Positions 1 to 8,694 of a stretch of DNA of 64,000 bases are shown here, piece after piece (the first letter of the stretch is position 1; each line of letters begins with the position of its first letter). The DNA is taken from assembly GCA_030068525.1 (NCBI GenBank), contig JASJOS010000002.1, positions 434,001 to 498,000 on the forward strand, given 5' to 3'. This DNA comes from Xanthocytophaga flava. GTDB lineage: Bacteria > Bacteroidota > Bacteroidia > Cytophagales > 172606-1. The position numbers and the translations under genes were made by a program. The notes below the pieces were generated by a model. That model had not been told where the DNA came from. It saw only the letters and a program-made list of their open reading frames with translations, and did not search any database.

Positions 1-556
1 AAAAATACATATTCAATCCAGTAGAACTTCCCATAATCAATTAGTATTAGCGATAACGTATACAAAAATCACATATCAACGATAACTATGTGGTTTGTAT
101 GTCGGTGAAACTTACAAATTTTAATTTACTTAATGAATCAATAGCTGTCAATTGTCTGGAAATATCGGGTAGACGAATGGATGTATGTTTTCATTCCAAG
201 ATTGATTGGTTAAACAGATAGAATCATATGCCTGAATCCTTCTGACTCAACCCTATCAGAAATTTAAATTAATTATTCACTCATCTATTGCATGACTATA
301 ATTTTTAATTTAACTTTGAAATGCAAAGTACTTTTTATAGCTTGCTTTAACTAAGCTGAAGTATGCTTCCGGAGGATATTTTACTTTTTCATTTTTGTTG
401 ATTGTAGTTTGGACAATAGTAAGGGAGAAGTGATTGCAAAACCAGTTTATTACAGCAACTGAGTAGGTGACAGGTACTTATCTGTTATAAGAAAGTGATA
501 AGGATTATAGATTCACAAAACAACTATTACTCCATTTCAATTTACTACACTGTGTT
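1..556. other. Non-coding stretch at window start
   Basis: No convincing gene is visible on either strand in these 556 bases. The DNA is AT-rich, with only short open frames, no strong hairpin followed by a T-tract and no clear TAnnTTTG box. It may hold the upstream region of the gene at 557 and the end of a gene outside the window. Confidence 0.5.
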
Positions 557-1801
557 ATGAAAAATGAAATTCTATCAAATCTGGACAATCCTGGAAAGCT
601 TGAAAGGCTATACAGGGAAGACAAACTAACATTTAAGCGTGAATTTAGCGCTTTGTATCCTGAGATTAAAGACAATCTCCTGATTACCTTCTGGAAGGAG
701 CGACTAGCACCTGCCAGCGAAGAAATTTCCTGGGGAAGTTCCAAAGACTTGCTATTTGTCATTATAGTTTCTCTGGTGGCTGGTATAATTGCAAAAATTC
801 CGGCAATGTTTCAGATTGATGAGGAATGGTTTTATCCCCGAAATATTGGTTTTATTATTTTTCCAGCATTGGCAGCTTACTTTGCATGGAAAAATAACTT
901 ATCTGCTGGCAAAATTCTAGGTATAGTGGGGACAATGCTAGCTGGTTTGATCTTCATCAATTCTCTTCCGGGTATTGTGGATGAAAGCGATACCTTACTT
1001 TTATCCTGTATTCATTTAGGCTTATTTTTATGGTCGATTTTAGGCTTTGCCTTTGTTGGTCAAATACAAAATGATGATGAGAAGCGACTTCGTTATCTAA
1101 AGTATAATGGTGATCTGGTCGTTATTACAACGCTTATTGTGATTGCTGGTATTATTATGACTGGAGTCACTATCGGTCTTTTCTCACTGATTGGTCTAAA
1201 GATTGAAAAGTTTTATTTTGAGTATGTGGTAGTTTTTGGACTTCCGGCTGCACCTATTGTAGGTACCTACCTTATTCAGGCTAATCCGCAACTGGTAGGG
1301 AAAGTTTCTCCTGTAATTGCTAAGATATTCAGTCCTCTGGTATTGGTAATGCTGGTAATTTACCTGATTGCTATGATCTACTCGGGGAAAGATCCATACA
1401 ATGATCGGGAGTTTTTGCTGGTTTTTAATGCGTTGTTAATTGGTGTTATGGCAATTATTTTCTTTTCTGTTGCAGAAACATCCAGAACTAAAAATCAGGT
1501 AGAAATATGGATTCTCCTATTATTATCTGTGGTGACTATAGTGGTTAATGGCATTGCATTGTCCGCCATTCTGTTTCGAATTTCAGAATGGGGAATTACT
1601 CCCAACAGAGCAGCAGTTCTGGGTGGTAATGTGCTGATCTTAGTAAATCTTCTGTTGGTAGCTGTGAATCTTTTTAAAGCTATGTCTAAGAAAGGGGATA
1701 TAAACGGAGTTGGAAAAGCCATTGCCTTCTACTTACCTGTTTACTGTGTATGGACAGTGGTTGTGACATTTATTTTCCCATTGGCATTTGGTTTTAAATA
1801 G
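557..1801 (+). CDS. DUF4153-like multi-pass membrane protein
   Basis: This 414-residue protein has a soluble N-terminus of about 65 residues that is rich in charged residues, then about ten hydrophobic segments to the C-terminus. The layout and several loop motifs resemble the DUF4153 family of Bacteroidota inner-membrane proteins, whose role is unknown. The start is an ATG. It stands alone, followed by a hairpin terminator about 100 bases downstream. The family call rests on overall look rather than catalytic residues, and no transport or enzymatic function can be assigned. Confidence 0.7.
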   Translation: MKNEILSNLDNPGKLERLYREDKLTFKREFSALYPEIKDNLLITFWKERLAPASEEISWGSSKDLLFVIIVSLVAGIIAKIPAMFQIDEEWFYPRNIGFIIFPALAAYFAWKNNLSAGKILGIVGTMLAGLIFINSLPGIVDESDTLLLSCIHLGLFLWSILGFAFVGQIQNDDEKRLRYLKYNGDLVVITTLIVIAGIIMTGVTIGLFSLIGLKIEKFYFEYVVVFGLPAAPIVGTYLIQANPQLVGKVSPVIAKIFSPLVLVMLVIYLIAMIYSGKDPYNDREFLLVFNALLIGVMAIIFFSVAETSRTKNQVEIWILLLLSVVTIVVNGIALSAILFRISEWGITPNRAAVLGGNVLILVNLLLVAVNLFKAMSKKGDINGVGKAIAFYLPVYCVWTVVVTFIFPLAFGFK

Positions 1802-1903
1802 AGGGAGACCGGAGGCCAAAAGAAATGGTCATTGAGATACTACTCTATGGCGATATAAATATCTTCTGGTTTTATTTAAGTATCTACTACAACTATAGCT
1901 CTC

Positions 1904-1932
1904 AGGTCTGGGTTTCGCTCAGACCTTTTTTG
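1904..1932 (+). terminator. Rho-independent terminator after the DUF4153-like gene
   Basis: A 7-bp stem (AGGTCTG with CAGACCT) around a 9-base loop is followed directly by a T-rich run. It lies about 100 bases downstream of the membrane-protein stop. Nothing else is visible in the 330-base gap to the next gene. Confidence 0.8.
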
Positions 1933-2131
1933 TTTTATTCTGGAACTAGTTTTTTGGTAAACCATAGCTTATTCTATGTTTTAACAGATACTTCTTCCAT
2001 GATCGTAAACAGAATCTGGAAGTTTTCATACTAGCCAAGCAACCCTAACCTTACTAACTGCATTTAGCAGATGTTAGCTGCCAGCTTATTTTCATCTGTT
2101 ATTTATCCCTTCCCGATTAATTTTTAGAAAC

Positions 2132-3589
2132 ATGATCAAATATGTTTTACCACTACTAGTTCTTCTGTTTATTATACCTCCAGTTACATCACAGGTTGTA
2201 GCCCCCCATTTTGTTCAGCAGAAGTTTGCCTCAGATACTGTAAAAAAAGCTATTACAGAACTAACTACTGAACTAGCATTAAAACACCCTGGTTTTTATC
2301 GGTACACATCCAAAGAATTGTTTGATGCCTATATTGACTCCACAAAATCGACTCTAACCGATTCTGTTTCTTTATTAGAGGCTTTTCTGAAAATGAAACA
2401 GATTGTCGCAAAAGTTAACTGTCTGCATACAGGAATTACATTACCTCACTACTATGTTGACTATCTAAACCAGCAACCCAACTTATTACCATTACAGGTA
2501 TATTTTAGTGAAGGTAAGGCTTATGTAGTGAAAAATTATTCAGATCAATCTTCCATTGAAGTCGGTGATGAGATTGTTAGTATTAATGGAAGGGATATTC
2601 CATCCATAACCAGACAGCTGTTTGACTTGATCCCATCCGATGGATATAACCTGACTTTAAAATACAGATCTCTCTATTTTCAGTTTCCACTCTGGTATCG
2701 GTTACTGGAGGCTACTAACCAGTTTTCAGTTGTTGTCAGACAAAAGGGTATAATGAAAAGTTATCAGGTGTTTGGGAAGAAACGTGATGAGATAGCAGAA
2801 GATGGTTTTTTAAAGGAACCAGCCTACTCAAAGCCATTGGATTTTAAGGTTGTCAATGATATTGGTGTTTTGACCATACACACTTTTGCCAAAACAGATA
2901 TCAAAAAAGCCGGTCAATCGTTTAAGCCATATATTGATAAAGTATTCAAGGAGATACAGGCTAAGGATATCCGGAATCTGGTAGTGGATCTGAGAGATAA
3001 TACAGGAGGATCAGATCTGTATGCAGTTTACTTTACCCGCCATTTTTTTACAGATCCTTTTCGGTATTGGGATCGAATAGAAGTGACTGAGTCCATTGCA
3101 AAGCAGATTGAAGGTGTTGGCCTAACCCTGTTTTATAGAAAGCCAGTACAGAACAATAAAGTTTGGCTCTGGAAAAAAGCCAGACATGTATCAGATTTTG
3201 ATTTCTATGAAGAGCAAAAACCTGTTAAGGATAACTACACAGGAAACACGTATATTCTGGTGAATGGCTTTTCTATGTCCTCCTGTGCAGATGTGGCAGC
3301 TATCTTGTCTTTTAACAAAAAAGCAATCGTAGTGGGGCAGGAAACAGGTGGAGGCTATCACGGAAATACAAGTGGCATGATGCCTGTCTCCATATTAGAC
3401 CGATTTGGTTTCAGATTGAGTGTGCCTCTCCAGAAGTATGTAAACCATGTAGATTCATCAAGTCCTGTTGGTCGGGGTGTATTACCTGATTATCCGATTG
3501 CAACTTCCATAGAAGAACTTTTGAAGAAAGAGGACACTGAATTAGCATTTGTGCTGAACCTGATAAAACAGCAGTCTGTAAGTCATTAA
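2132..3589 (+). CDS. Secreted S41-family (C-terminal processing-like) peptidase
   Basis: This 485-residue protein has a hydrophobic N-terminal signal of about 20 residues ending near TSQ. A PDZ-like segment follows around residues 118-170, with the typical GDEIVSINGRDI pattern, and then the S41 catalytic fold. The motif NLVVDLRDNTGG, near residue 285, forms the usual strand before the active site. The segment at residues 379-385 (GFSMSSC) carries the candidate nucleophilic serine. S41 peptidases cleave proteins in the periplasm or outside the cell. It is a stand-alone gene with no obvious partner. The substrate is unknown. Confidence 0.88.
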   Translation: MIKYVLPLLVLLFIIPPVTSQVVAPHFVQQKFASDTVKKAITELTTELALKHPGFYRYTSKELFDAYIDSTKSTLTDSVSLLEAFLKMKQIVAKVNCLHTGITLPHYYVDYLNQQPNLLPLQVYFSEGKAYVVKNYSDQSSIEVGDEIVSINGRDIPSITRQLFDLIPSDGYNLTLKYRSLYFQFPLWYRLLEATNQFSVVVRQKGIMKSYQVFGKKRDEIAEDGFLKEPAYSKPLDFKVVNDIGVLTIHTFAKTDIKKAGQSFKPYIDKVFKEIQAKDIRNLVVDLRDNTGGSDLYAVYFTRHFFTDPFRYWDRIEVTESIAKQIEGVGLTLFYRKPVQNNKVWLWKKARHVSDFDFYEEQKPVKDNYTGNTYILVNGFSMSSCADVAAILSFNKKAIVVGQETGGGYHGNTSGMMPVSILDRFGFRLSVPLQKYVNHVDSSSPVGRGVLPDYPIATSIEELLKKEDTELAFVLNLIKQQSVSH

Positions 3590-3698
3590 GTTTATGTATA
3601 ATTCTCTATGAAACTGGTATAAGACAGGAGGGCTCATTGGTTAATAGGAAGAATTGTCAAACGTTCTGTGTTTATAATATGCATTTTATGAACACAAA

Positions 3699-4385
3699 CT
3701 ATAGCATACCTGTTACTATATCAGCTACCCTGATCCCAATTCCATCCTGTTTCATGTCTTCTTCGATGCTGGCAAAGTCACCTTTTGTAGCACTCTGTTG
3801 GATGGTACCACCTTTTAAGTAATGCAGGTAGTCGCAGGCGTCATTTAGAGTGGAAAAGATGTGTGAAGACATCAATACAATTTTATTCAATTCTTTCAGC
3901 TTTAAGAGAATTTCCTGAATAATACTGTTACTATGGATATCTACCCCATTAAAGGGTTCATCAAGAATAAATACCTCATTTTTTTGTAGTAACAGACCCG
4001 TTATCGCCAGCTTCTTTTTCATGCCTGTTGAATACGTTTCTGCATATTGATGAAGTGGAAGATCGAACAGATTGCCATCTGTGATCCGATTGTTTTTTAT
4101 TCCTCTGGCATTACATACTAGTTGCAGATATTCCATGCCTGTCATCTTGGAGAAAAAGAACAAGTCAGTAGGTAAATAACCCAGTTCATTTTTTAAGATT
4201 CCCCTGTCATAGTGTATCTCTCCAGAGTAGGAGGTAAGCCCTGCTACACATTGAAAGAGTGTTGTTTTACCAGCACCATTTTCGCCAACAATTCCATGGA
4301 TCTCTCCCCAGTTAAAAGTTAGAGAAATTTCATGTAAAACCCGGTGGGTTCCATAGAACTTACTTAGTGACTGAATCGTGATCAT
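3699..4385 (-). CDS. ABC transporter ATP-binding protein
   Basis: This 228-residue nucleotide-binding subunit shows Walker A (GENGAGKT, residues 34-41), a signature loop reading STGMKKK (about 119-125), Walker B with catalytic Glu (FILDEP, about 139-144) and a switch His in MSSH. The signature serine-threonine-glycine form is common in exporter ATPases of the multidrug or gliding type. It overlaps the upstream membrane gene by 4 bases (ATGA), so the two are translationally coupled and form one exporter. The substrate is unknown. Confidence 0.92.
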   Translation of the reverse strand: MITIQSLSKFYGTHRVLHEISLTFNWGEIHGIVGENGAGKTTLFQCVAGLTSYSGEIHYDRGILKNELGYLPTDLFFFSKMTGMEYLQLVCNARGIKNNRITDGNLFDLPLHQYAETYSTGMKKKLAITGLLLQKNEVFILDEPFNGVDIHSNSIIQEILLKLKELNKIVLMSSHIFSTLNDACDYLHYLKGGTIQQSATKGDFASIEEDMKQDGIGIRVADIVTGML

Positions 4386-5314
4386 TTTAAATAGGTAGTA
4401 AGGCGTACCAGTGATTTGAAATAGAAATGAGGAATTAAGATAAGGATCAGGGGAGGCATAAAAATTCCAAGTGCCATCTTAATGATCTGTGGAAGATCTG
4501 CTTCTTTAGGATAAATGGCATATTTTCCCAGCACCCAGGTGACAGTATATAGCAGGCCTGTTACCAGAATAATAGCTACAATATATGCATTGACTGGATT
4601 AAGTATCATCAGGAGCAATGCAAGAGGTGATACAAGGATAAGACTATGTAGAATAGATTGTTTGATCTTTATCTGCAAAAACTGATGGGCATTGACCGAA
4701 TGTATCCATACATAGAAAGGTGGTTCTGGAGTTGAATAGTAATTCATAGTGAGCAAAAACAAACAGAATAAAGAGAACAATCCCAAATTATAATTTCCGA
4801 CAACCATACCAATAACGCCAAGTGTGTACAGCACAAATAGCAGCAGATAGGTTTTCCGAAATCCTATCGCAAACTCAAAAGGGTGTTTAGAAAAGGGTGT
4901 GGGTATAGAATAGGTTGGCAAAGAAACGGATTGGATAAAGATTCCTGATAAACTTCCTGCCACTGCCACCAATGAGGGTAAAAATTGTTGCATACACATT
5001 AGAAAGATACAGAAGGGCAAGGCAATCAAACTGTTTTCCAACAGTCTGAGCTGCAGATATCTTTTTGGGGTAAATATATTCTTGAGAAAATTATTTCTGC
5101 TTTTATTTCCCAGGGCATATACGGCTGCCAGTGGCAATAGGGCATACAGATAAGGAGCATAGGAAGGCCATAGCTGCAGAAGTTTTGTATAGGATAATTT
5201 AGAAAATACAATAAAAAACGCTCCAAGTAGCAGCAGACCGAGATATGGATTCAGGCCAAAGGCACTCAGGCTTCTGTTTAATCGCTTATACTGAAGTTCG
5301 AAATAGGTTATCAT
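4382..5314 (-). CDS. ABC transporter membrane subunit
   Basis: This 310-residue protein has about seven to eight hydrophobic helices and short charged loops, with no soluble domain. Its stop overlaps the start of the ATPase gene by 4 bases. That makes it the permease partner of the ATPase, although it matches no permease family that I recognise by sequence. The start is an ATG. It is transcribed away from the divergent gene at 5481, and the 166-base gap between them holds their promoters. Confidence 0.75.
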   Translation of the reverse strand: MITYFELQYKRLNRSLSAFGLNPYLGLLLLGAFFIVFSKLSYTKLLQLWPSYAPYLYALLPLAAVYALGNKSRNNFLKNIFTPKRYLQLRLLENSLIALPFCIFLMCMQQFLPSLVAVAGSLSGIFIQSVSLPTYSIPTPFSKHPFEFAIGFRKTYLLLFVLYTLGVIGMVVGNYNLGLFSLFCLFLLTMNYYSTPEPPFYVWIHSVNAHQFLQIKIKQSILHSLILVSPLALLLMILNPVNAYIVAIILVTGLLYTVTWVLGKYAIYPKEADLPQIIKMALGIFMPPLILILIPHFYFKSLVRLTTYLK

Positions 5315-5480
5315 GGGTTGTCTTCTATTAAGATTCTAACCAACAGAGGTATGCTAGAGTGTTTAGTTGGATCAGAGCAAGTAACGAAAATTTAGTGGAA
5401 TTTCTGAATAGAAAACGAACGGGTGGTGAAAGAGTTACTTTTATGCCCTTTTTTGCATAAATAACAAAGTCATTAATAGT

Positions 5481-6671
5481 ATGAAAGAATACAAAATTGC
5501 TCTTGGCTGGAGAATTTTCACTTACATTTTTGCCCCGATTTTTTTTCTGACAGGTTGCTATATCTTGAGCATGCCTTTTCTTCCACATACTGAGGATATT
5601 CCTTCCTTCGGCTATTGGATTATGGGGGTCTTTGCAGTTGGAGTGATGGTTTCTTCTGTGCTAAGCATACTTCAAGTTACAAATGCTAAGTTGATTATTG
5701 ACAATGAAAAAATTAGTAAACGAAGCATTCGCAGTACCAAGGAATTGTATTTTAATGAAATAAAAGGTTTCAGGAAGGAAGAAAAATTTATCCGGATCAA
5801 GTCAAATACACAGGAAAAGAAAGATCTGGAAGTTAATTATACGTTTGAGAAGAATAAAGAGATAGTAAATTGGTTGAGTAGCCGATTGCCAGATTTGCCA
5901 GGGACAAATGCGAAGGACGAAGAAGCAGCTATTCTGGAAGATACTGCCTATGGACAAACTACACACGAAAGGGAAAGGACACTGAAAAATGCAAAGCGCA
6001 TTTCTCTTATTGTAAATCTCCTAAGCCTTTTAGTTGCTATGTGGGTAATTATTATGCCTGAGCCTTATGTAATGCTGATTACATTGAGTATGCCTGTTGT
6101 GGTTATAGGTGTAATTTTGTATTATAAAGGTATCATTCGTGTAACCTCTACAAAAGATTCTGGCTATCCGTTTATAGGATTAGGATTGTTGTCCCCTGGT
6201 TTGGGATTAACATTAAGATGCATGCTGGATTTTACCATATTTTCTTATTCAAATGTATGGTTATTATCTTTCATCATAACAATACTGCTATTTGTGATGG
6301 TATTAGTTGGGAGTATACTACGATACAAGCCAATTAATTATGCAGATATAATTGCCTCATTCTTGTTTCTTTGTATCTATGGTTTTGGCGCAACACTCAC
6401 ATTAAACTGTTTGTATGATACTTCAACACCTGAAACCTATAAGGTACAAGTGTTAGATAAGAGTGTAACTGAGGGCAAAAATACTAGCTATTATCTGACT
6501 CTGGCTCCCTGGGAAAAACAACCAGAGATTGATTTTATAAGTGTTGATATAGCTATGTATAAACGGGTTAAAAAAGAAGATGAAGTGACTATTTACTATA
6601 GACAAGGTCTTCTAGGCATTCCCTGGCTGATTGTTACAGACACTCCTCAGGTGGAACATACAAAAGAATGA
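5481..6671 (+). CDS. Membrane protein with PH-like insert, function unknown
   Basis: This 396-residue protein begins with two hydrophobic segments, at about residues 10-30 and 45-65. A soluble stretch of about 110 residues follows that looks like a bacterial PH-type domain (a LIIDNEKISKRSI strand pattern). About six further membrane segments come next, then a C-terminal soluble tail after residue 320 with a beta-rich look. I do not recognise a named family. Its stop lies 13 bases from the stop of the convergent DUF1275 gene. Confidence 0.65.
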   Translation: MKEYKIALGWRIFTYIFAPIFFLTGCYILSMPFLPHTEDIPSFGYWIMGVFAVGVMVSSVLSILQVTNAKLIIDNEKISKRSIRSTKELYFNEIKGFRKEEKFIRIKSNTQEKKDLEVNYTFEKNKEIVNWLSSRLPDLPGTNAKDEEAAILEDTAYGQTTHERERTLKNAKRISLIVNLLSLLVAMWVIIMPEPYVMLITLSMPVVVIGVILYYKGIIRVTSTKDSGYPFIGLGLLSPGLGLTLRCMLDFTIFSYSNVWLLSFIITILLFVMVLVGSILRYKPINYADIIASFLFLCIYGFGATLTLNCLYDTSTPETYKVQVLDKSVTEGKNTSYYLTLAPWEKQPEIDFISVDIAMYKRVKKEDEVTIYYRQGLLGIPWLIVTDTPQVEHTKE

Positions 6672-6684
6672 TAGGATACCTGTT

Positions 6685-7455
6685 TTATGACTTCCTATTG
6701 TTGTCTGATACATTCTTTGATTGGTAATGAAGTAGATTTCGCAGTTTATTTCGCTGACGGAGTACGGTGAATTTTACATAGTCGAAAGTCAGAATAATGA
6801 TCAGAAACAATGCTGGAATCAGTAAGGTATAGATTCCCTTCATGCTATAAACCAATCCACCCAACAAACCTCCTGTCAGGAAGAACGCAACAATCTGAAC
6901 ACGTAACTGCATACGTCCTCTAAGCTTTTTTCGTTGAGATGACTCTTTGGAAAAGAATGTTTGAGCTAATTCAATGCCTAGATCTGTAAATAAGCCTGTT
7001 AGGTGCGTTGTACGTACTAACGCATTGGTTAATTGAGTAACTGTCGCATTCTGAAGACCCATAGCAAAAAGTAATACAAAGGCGATCAACGTAGGAGAAA
7101 ACATTTTGGGCAATAGTGGTGAGAACCCAATCAGTCCCAGTAACCATGATTCAAGAATTACAGGAACCAGGTAGATAGATCTTTCATTTTTATTACTGAC
7201 AGTTTCGATCAATACTCCAGAGATAAATGCACCCAACCAGAAGAAGAAAATATAAAGAAATAGAATAAGTGCTCTTCCTGTATTGTGATTAAAGAGTGCT
7301 TCGGCCAGAAAGGCTACGTGTCCTGTGATATGTGTAGTAAGTGTATGAACCGAAAGAAATCCGGTTACATTGACCATACCAGCCACCATCGCAAAGCTTG
7401 AGGCTAATGTGAGATTATGCTTTCGGGTTCTGGTATGACTGGATTGACTGGACAT
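6685..7455 (-). CDS. DUF1275 (YoaK-type) membrane protein
   Basis: This 256-residue protein has about six membrane helices. It carries the family hallmarks: an N-terminal GMVNVTGFL segment, THITGHVA near residue 40 and the GLQNATVTQLTNALVRTTHLTGLFTDLG block near residues 130-160. DUF1275 proteins are uncharacterised inner-membrane proteins sometimes linked to transport. Length is usual for the family. It is convergent with the gene ending at 6671, with no clear terminator between them. Confidence 0.9.
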   Translation of the reverse strand: MSSQSSHTRTRKHNLTLASSFAMVAGMVNVTGFLSVHTLTTHITGHVAFLAEALFNHNTGRALILFLYIFFFWLGAFISGVLIETVSNKNERSIYLVPVILESWLLGLIGFSPLLPKMFSPTLIAFVLLFAMGLQNATVTQLTNALVRTTHLTGLFTDLGIELAQTFFSKESSQRKKLRGRMQLRVQIVAFFLTGGLLGGLVYSMKGIYTLLIPALFLIIILTFDYVKFTVLRQRNKLRNLLHYQSKNVSDNNRKS

Positions 7456-7550
7456 GTAAACAGAGACAATAGTTACAAAATACCTGGATTAGGAACAGTT
7501 GTTTCAAATCCGGAATTCAAATTGTATACATAGATACCACCTAAACGCAT

Positions 7551-8048
7551 ATGTACTTTGAAATAATACAAAATAAAGTTTTTCCTGTTAAGAAAGTTAG
7601 GGAACAGTATAGAGATAAGACAGACTTAATTACTATTTTCGGTAAAGTTTGCGAAGTGATTGATTCACGACAGATTGCCAGCTTTCTTGTAACAACAGAT
7701 GAAGGCGTAATTAGCACAGTACTTGATTTTAAATATGATTTTACTTCGGTTATGCCGGAACTGCTTGACTTGCTGATTTTTTTGGATAGAAAAGAAGAGA
7801 AGGAGTTTGTTTTATATATGTACGAGATTGATTTGAAAATTGCATTTCTCTTCGATAATGAGAATACTACAGATAGCAGAATTGTAATTAGAAAGTCGAA
7901 TGGACAACTAATAAAAGAGTATTGGTATAAAACTGATGACATACATAAAAGTGTTCAGGATACTCTTGAGGCTTTTGAAAAGATCCTGAATTGCTTTTTT
8001 CCTGTTGCTTATAAGCTATTCAAAGAAGAGAATTATTTGCTGATCTAA
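7551..8048 (+). CDS. Hypothetical soluble protein
   Basis: This 165-residue protein has no signal peptide or membrane segment. It starts with short beta-strand-like stretches, is rich in acidic residues and ends in a hydrophobic helix pattern (CFFPVAYKLF). I do not recognise a family. It is followed 99 bases later by another small unrecognised acidic gene on the same strand. Paired small acidic orphans of this kind are sometimes immunity-type proteins, but no toxin gene is adjacent, so this is only a possibility. Confidence 0.6.
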   Translation: MYFEIIQNKVFPVKKVREQYRDKTDLITIFGKVCEVIDSRQIASFLVTTDEGVISTVLDFKYDFTSVMPELLDLLIFLDRKEEKEFVLYMYEIDLKIAFLFDNENTTDSRIVIRKSNGQLIKEYWYKTDDIHKSVQDTLEAFEKILNCFFPVAYKLFKEENYLLI

Positions 8049-8147
8049 ATGGCCTTAAAAACTACTTCGGATGAAAGAAAACTAATCACAATATCTGTCT
8101 CTGAATATATGCTTGTGAGAAATAAAACATTCTAATACTGAGTATCG

Positions 8148-8546
8148 ATGGAGAGGGCTGATTTATTTATAGAAAATATACAACTCCACTTTGATTTCTT
8201 GTCTGATTGGGAGGCTCAGAGACAGGAATGGTTGTTTTTTAACAGCTCGTTCGAATTTACCTGGGATTCACTTTATTATACTTTTGTAGATTGGCTGGCA
8301 GGACACTTTATACTGGATAACGAATGGGATTGGGCTGAAAATATCTTTCTTTCTGATCTGCTAAAAAGAAAGCTGTACAGGTTTGCACAGGTTTATGATG
8401 CGTTCTTTATGAATGAAGACTATCCATTCCATTCACATTATCAGTATCACTATGCTATTCTGAATGATCCCCAATGGAAAGAGGTAATTCTGCTTGCCGA
8501 TGAAGTAAAAATACTGTTGGAAACAGATATGTATATATGTACTTAG
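8148..8546 (+). CDS. Hypothetical small acidic aromatic-rich protein
   Basis: This 132-residue protein is strongly enriched in Trp, Tyr, Phe, Asp and Glu, with no signal or membrane segment. It reads as mostly helical. The start is an ATG at 8148. I do not recognise a family. It ends 20 bases before a 42-bp perfect palindrome that can serve as terminator. It may belong with the gene at 7551, since both are small soluble orphans on the same strand. Confidence 0.6.
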   Translation: MERADLFIENIQLHFDFLSDWEAQRQEWLFFNSSFEFTWDSLYYTFVDWLAGHFILDNEWDWAENIFLSDLLKRKLYRFAQVYDAFFMNEDYPFHSHYQYHYAILNDPQWKEVILLADEVKILLETDMYICT

Positions 8547-8566
8547 TCTTCAGAACCTGATAAAAC

Positions 8567-8608
8567 TAATTAAAAGCCACTGAAAATATTTTCAGTGGCT
8601 TTTAATTA
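8567..8608. terminator. 42-bp perfect palindrome between convergent genes
   Basis: Two 21-bp arms (TAATTAAAAGCCACTGAAAAT and its exact complement, abutting without spacer) lie between the + gene ending at 8546 and the - gene ending at 8695. The A/T outer ends give a U-run on either strand, so it can terminate both. Confidence 0.75.
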
Positions 8609-8694
8609 TGGCAAAGAATAGGGTCGCTATACTCTAGAAAGGAAGATCTGTCCATTAAAGAAGCCAAATAAATTTTGGCAACTACATTTTGAAT

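Noticed and set aside
1825-2034. A 69-codon + frame after the DUF4153-like gene
   Set aside because: It runs through the terminator hairpin, so it is not likely to be a gene.
7541-7942. A 133-codon minus-strand frame over the small gene at 7551
   Set aside because: It has a low-complexity Ser-rich translation, while the + strand frame continues in a gene-like arrangement with the next gene and a terminator. Neither is certain.
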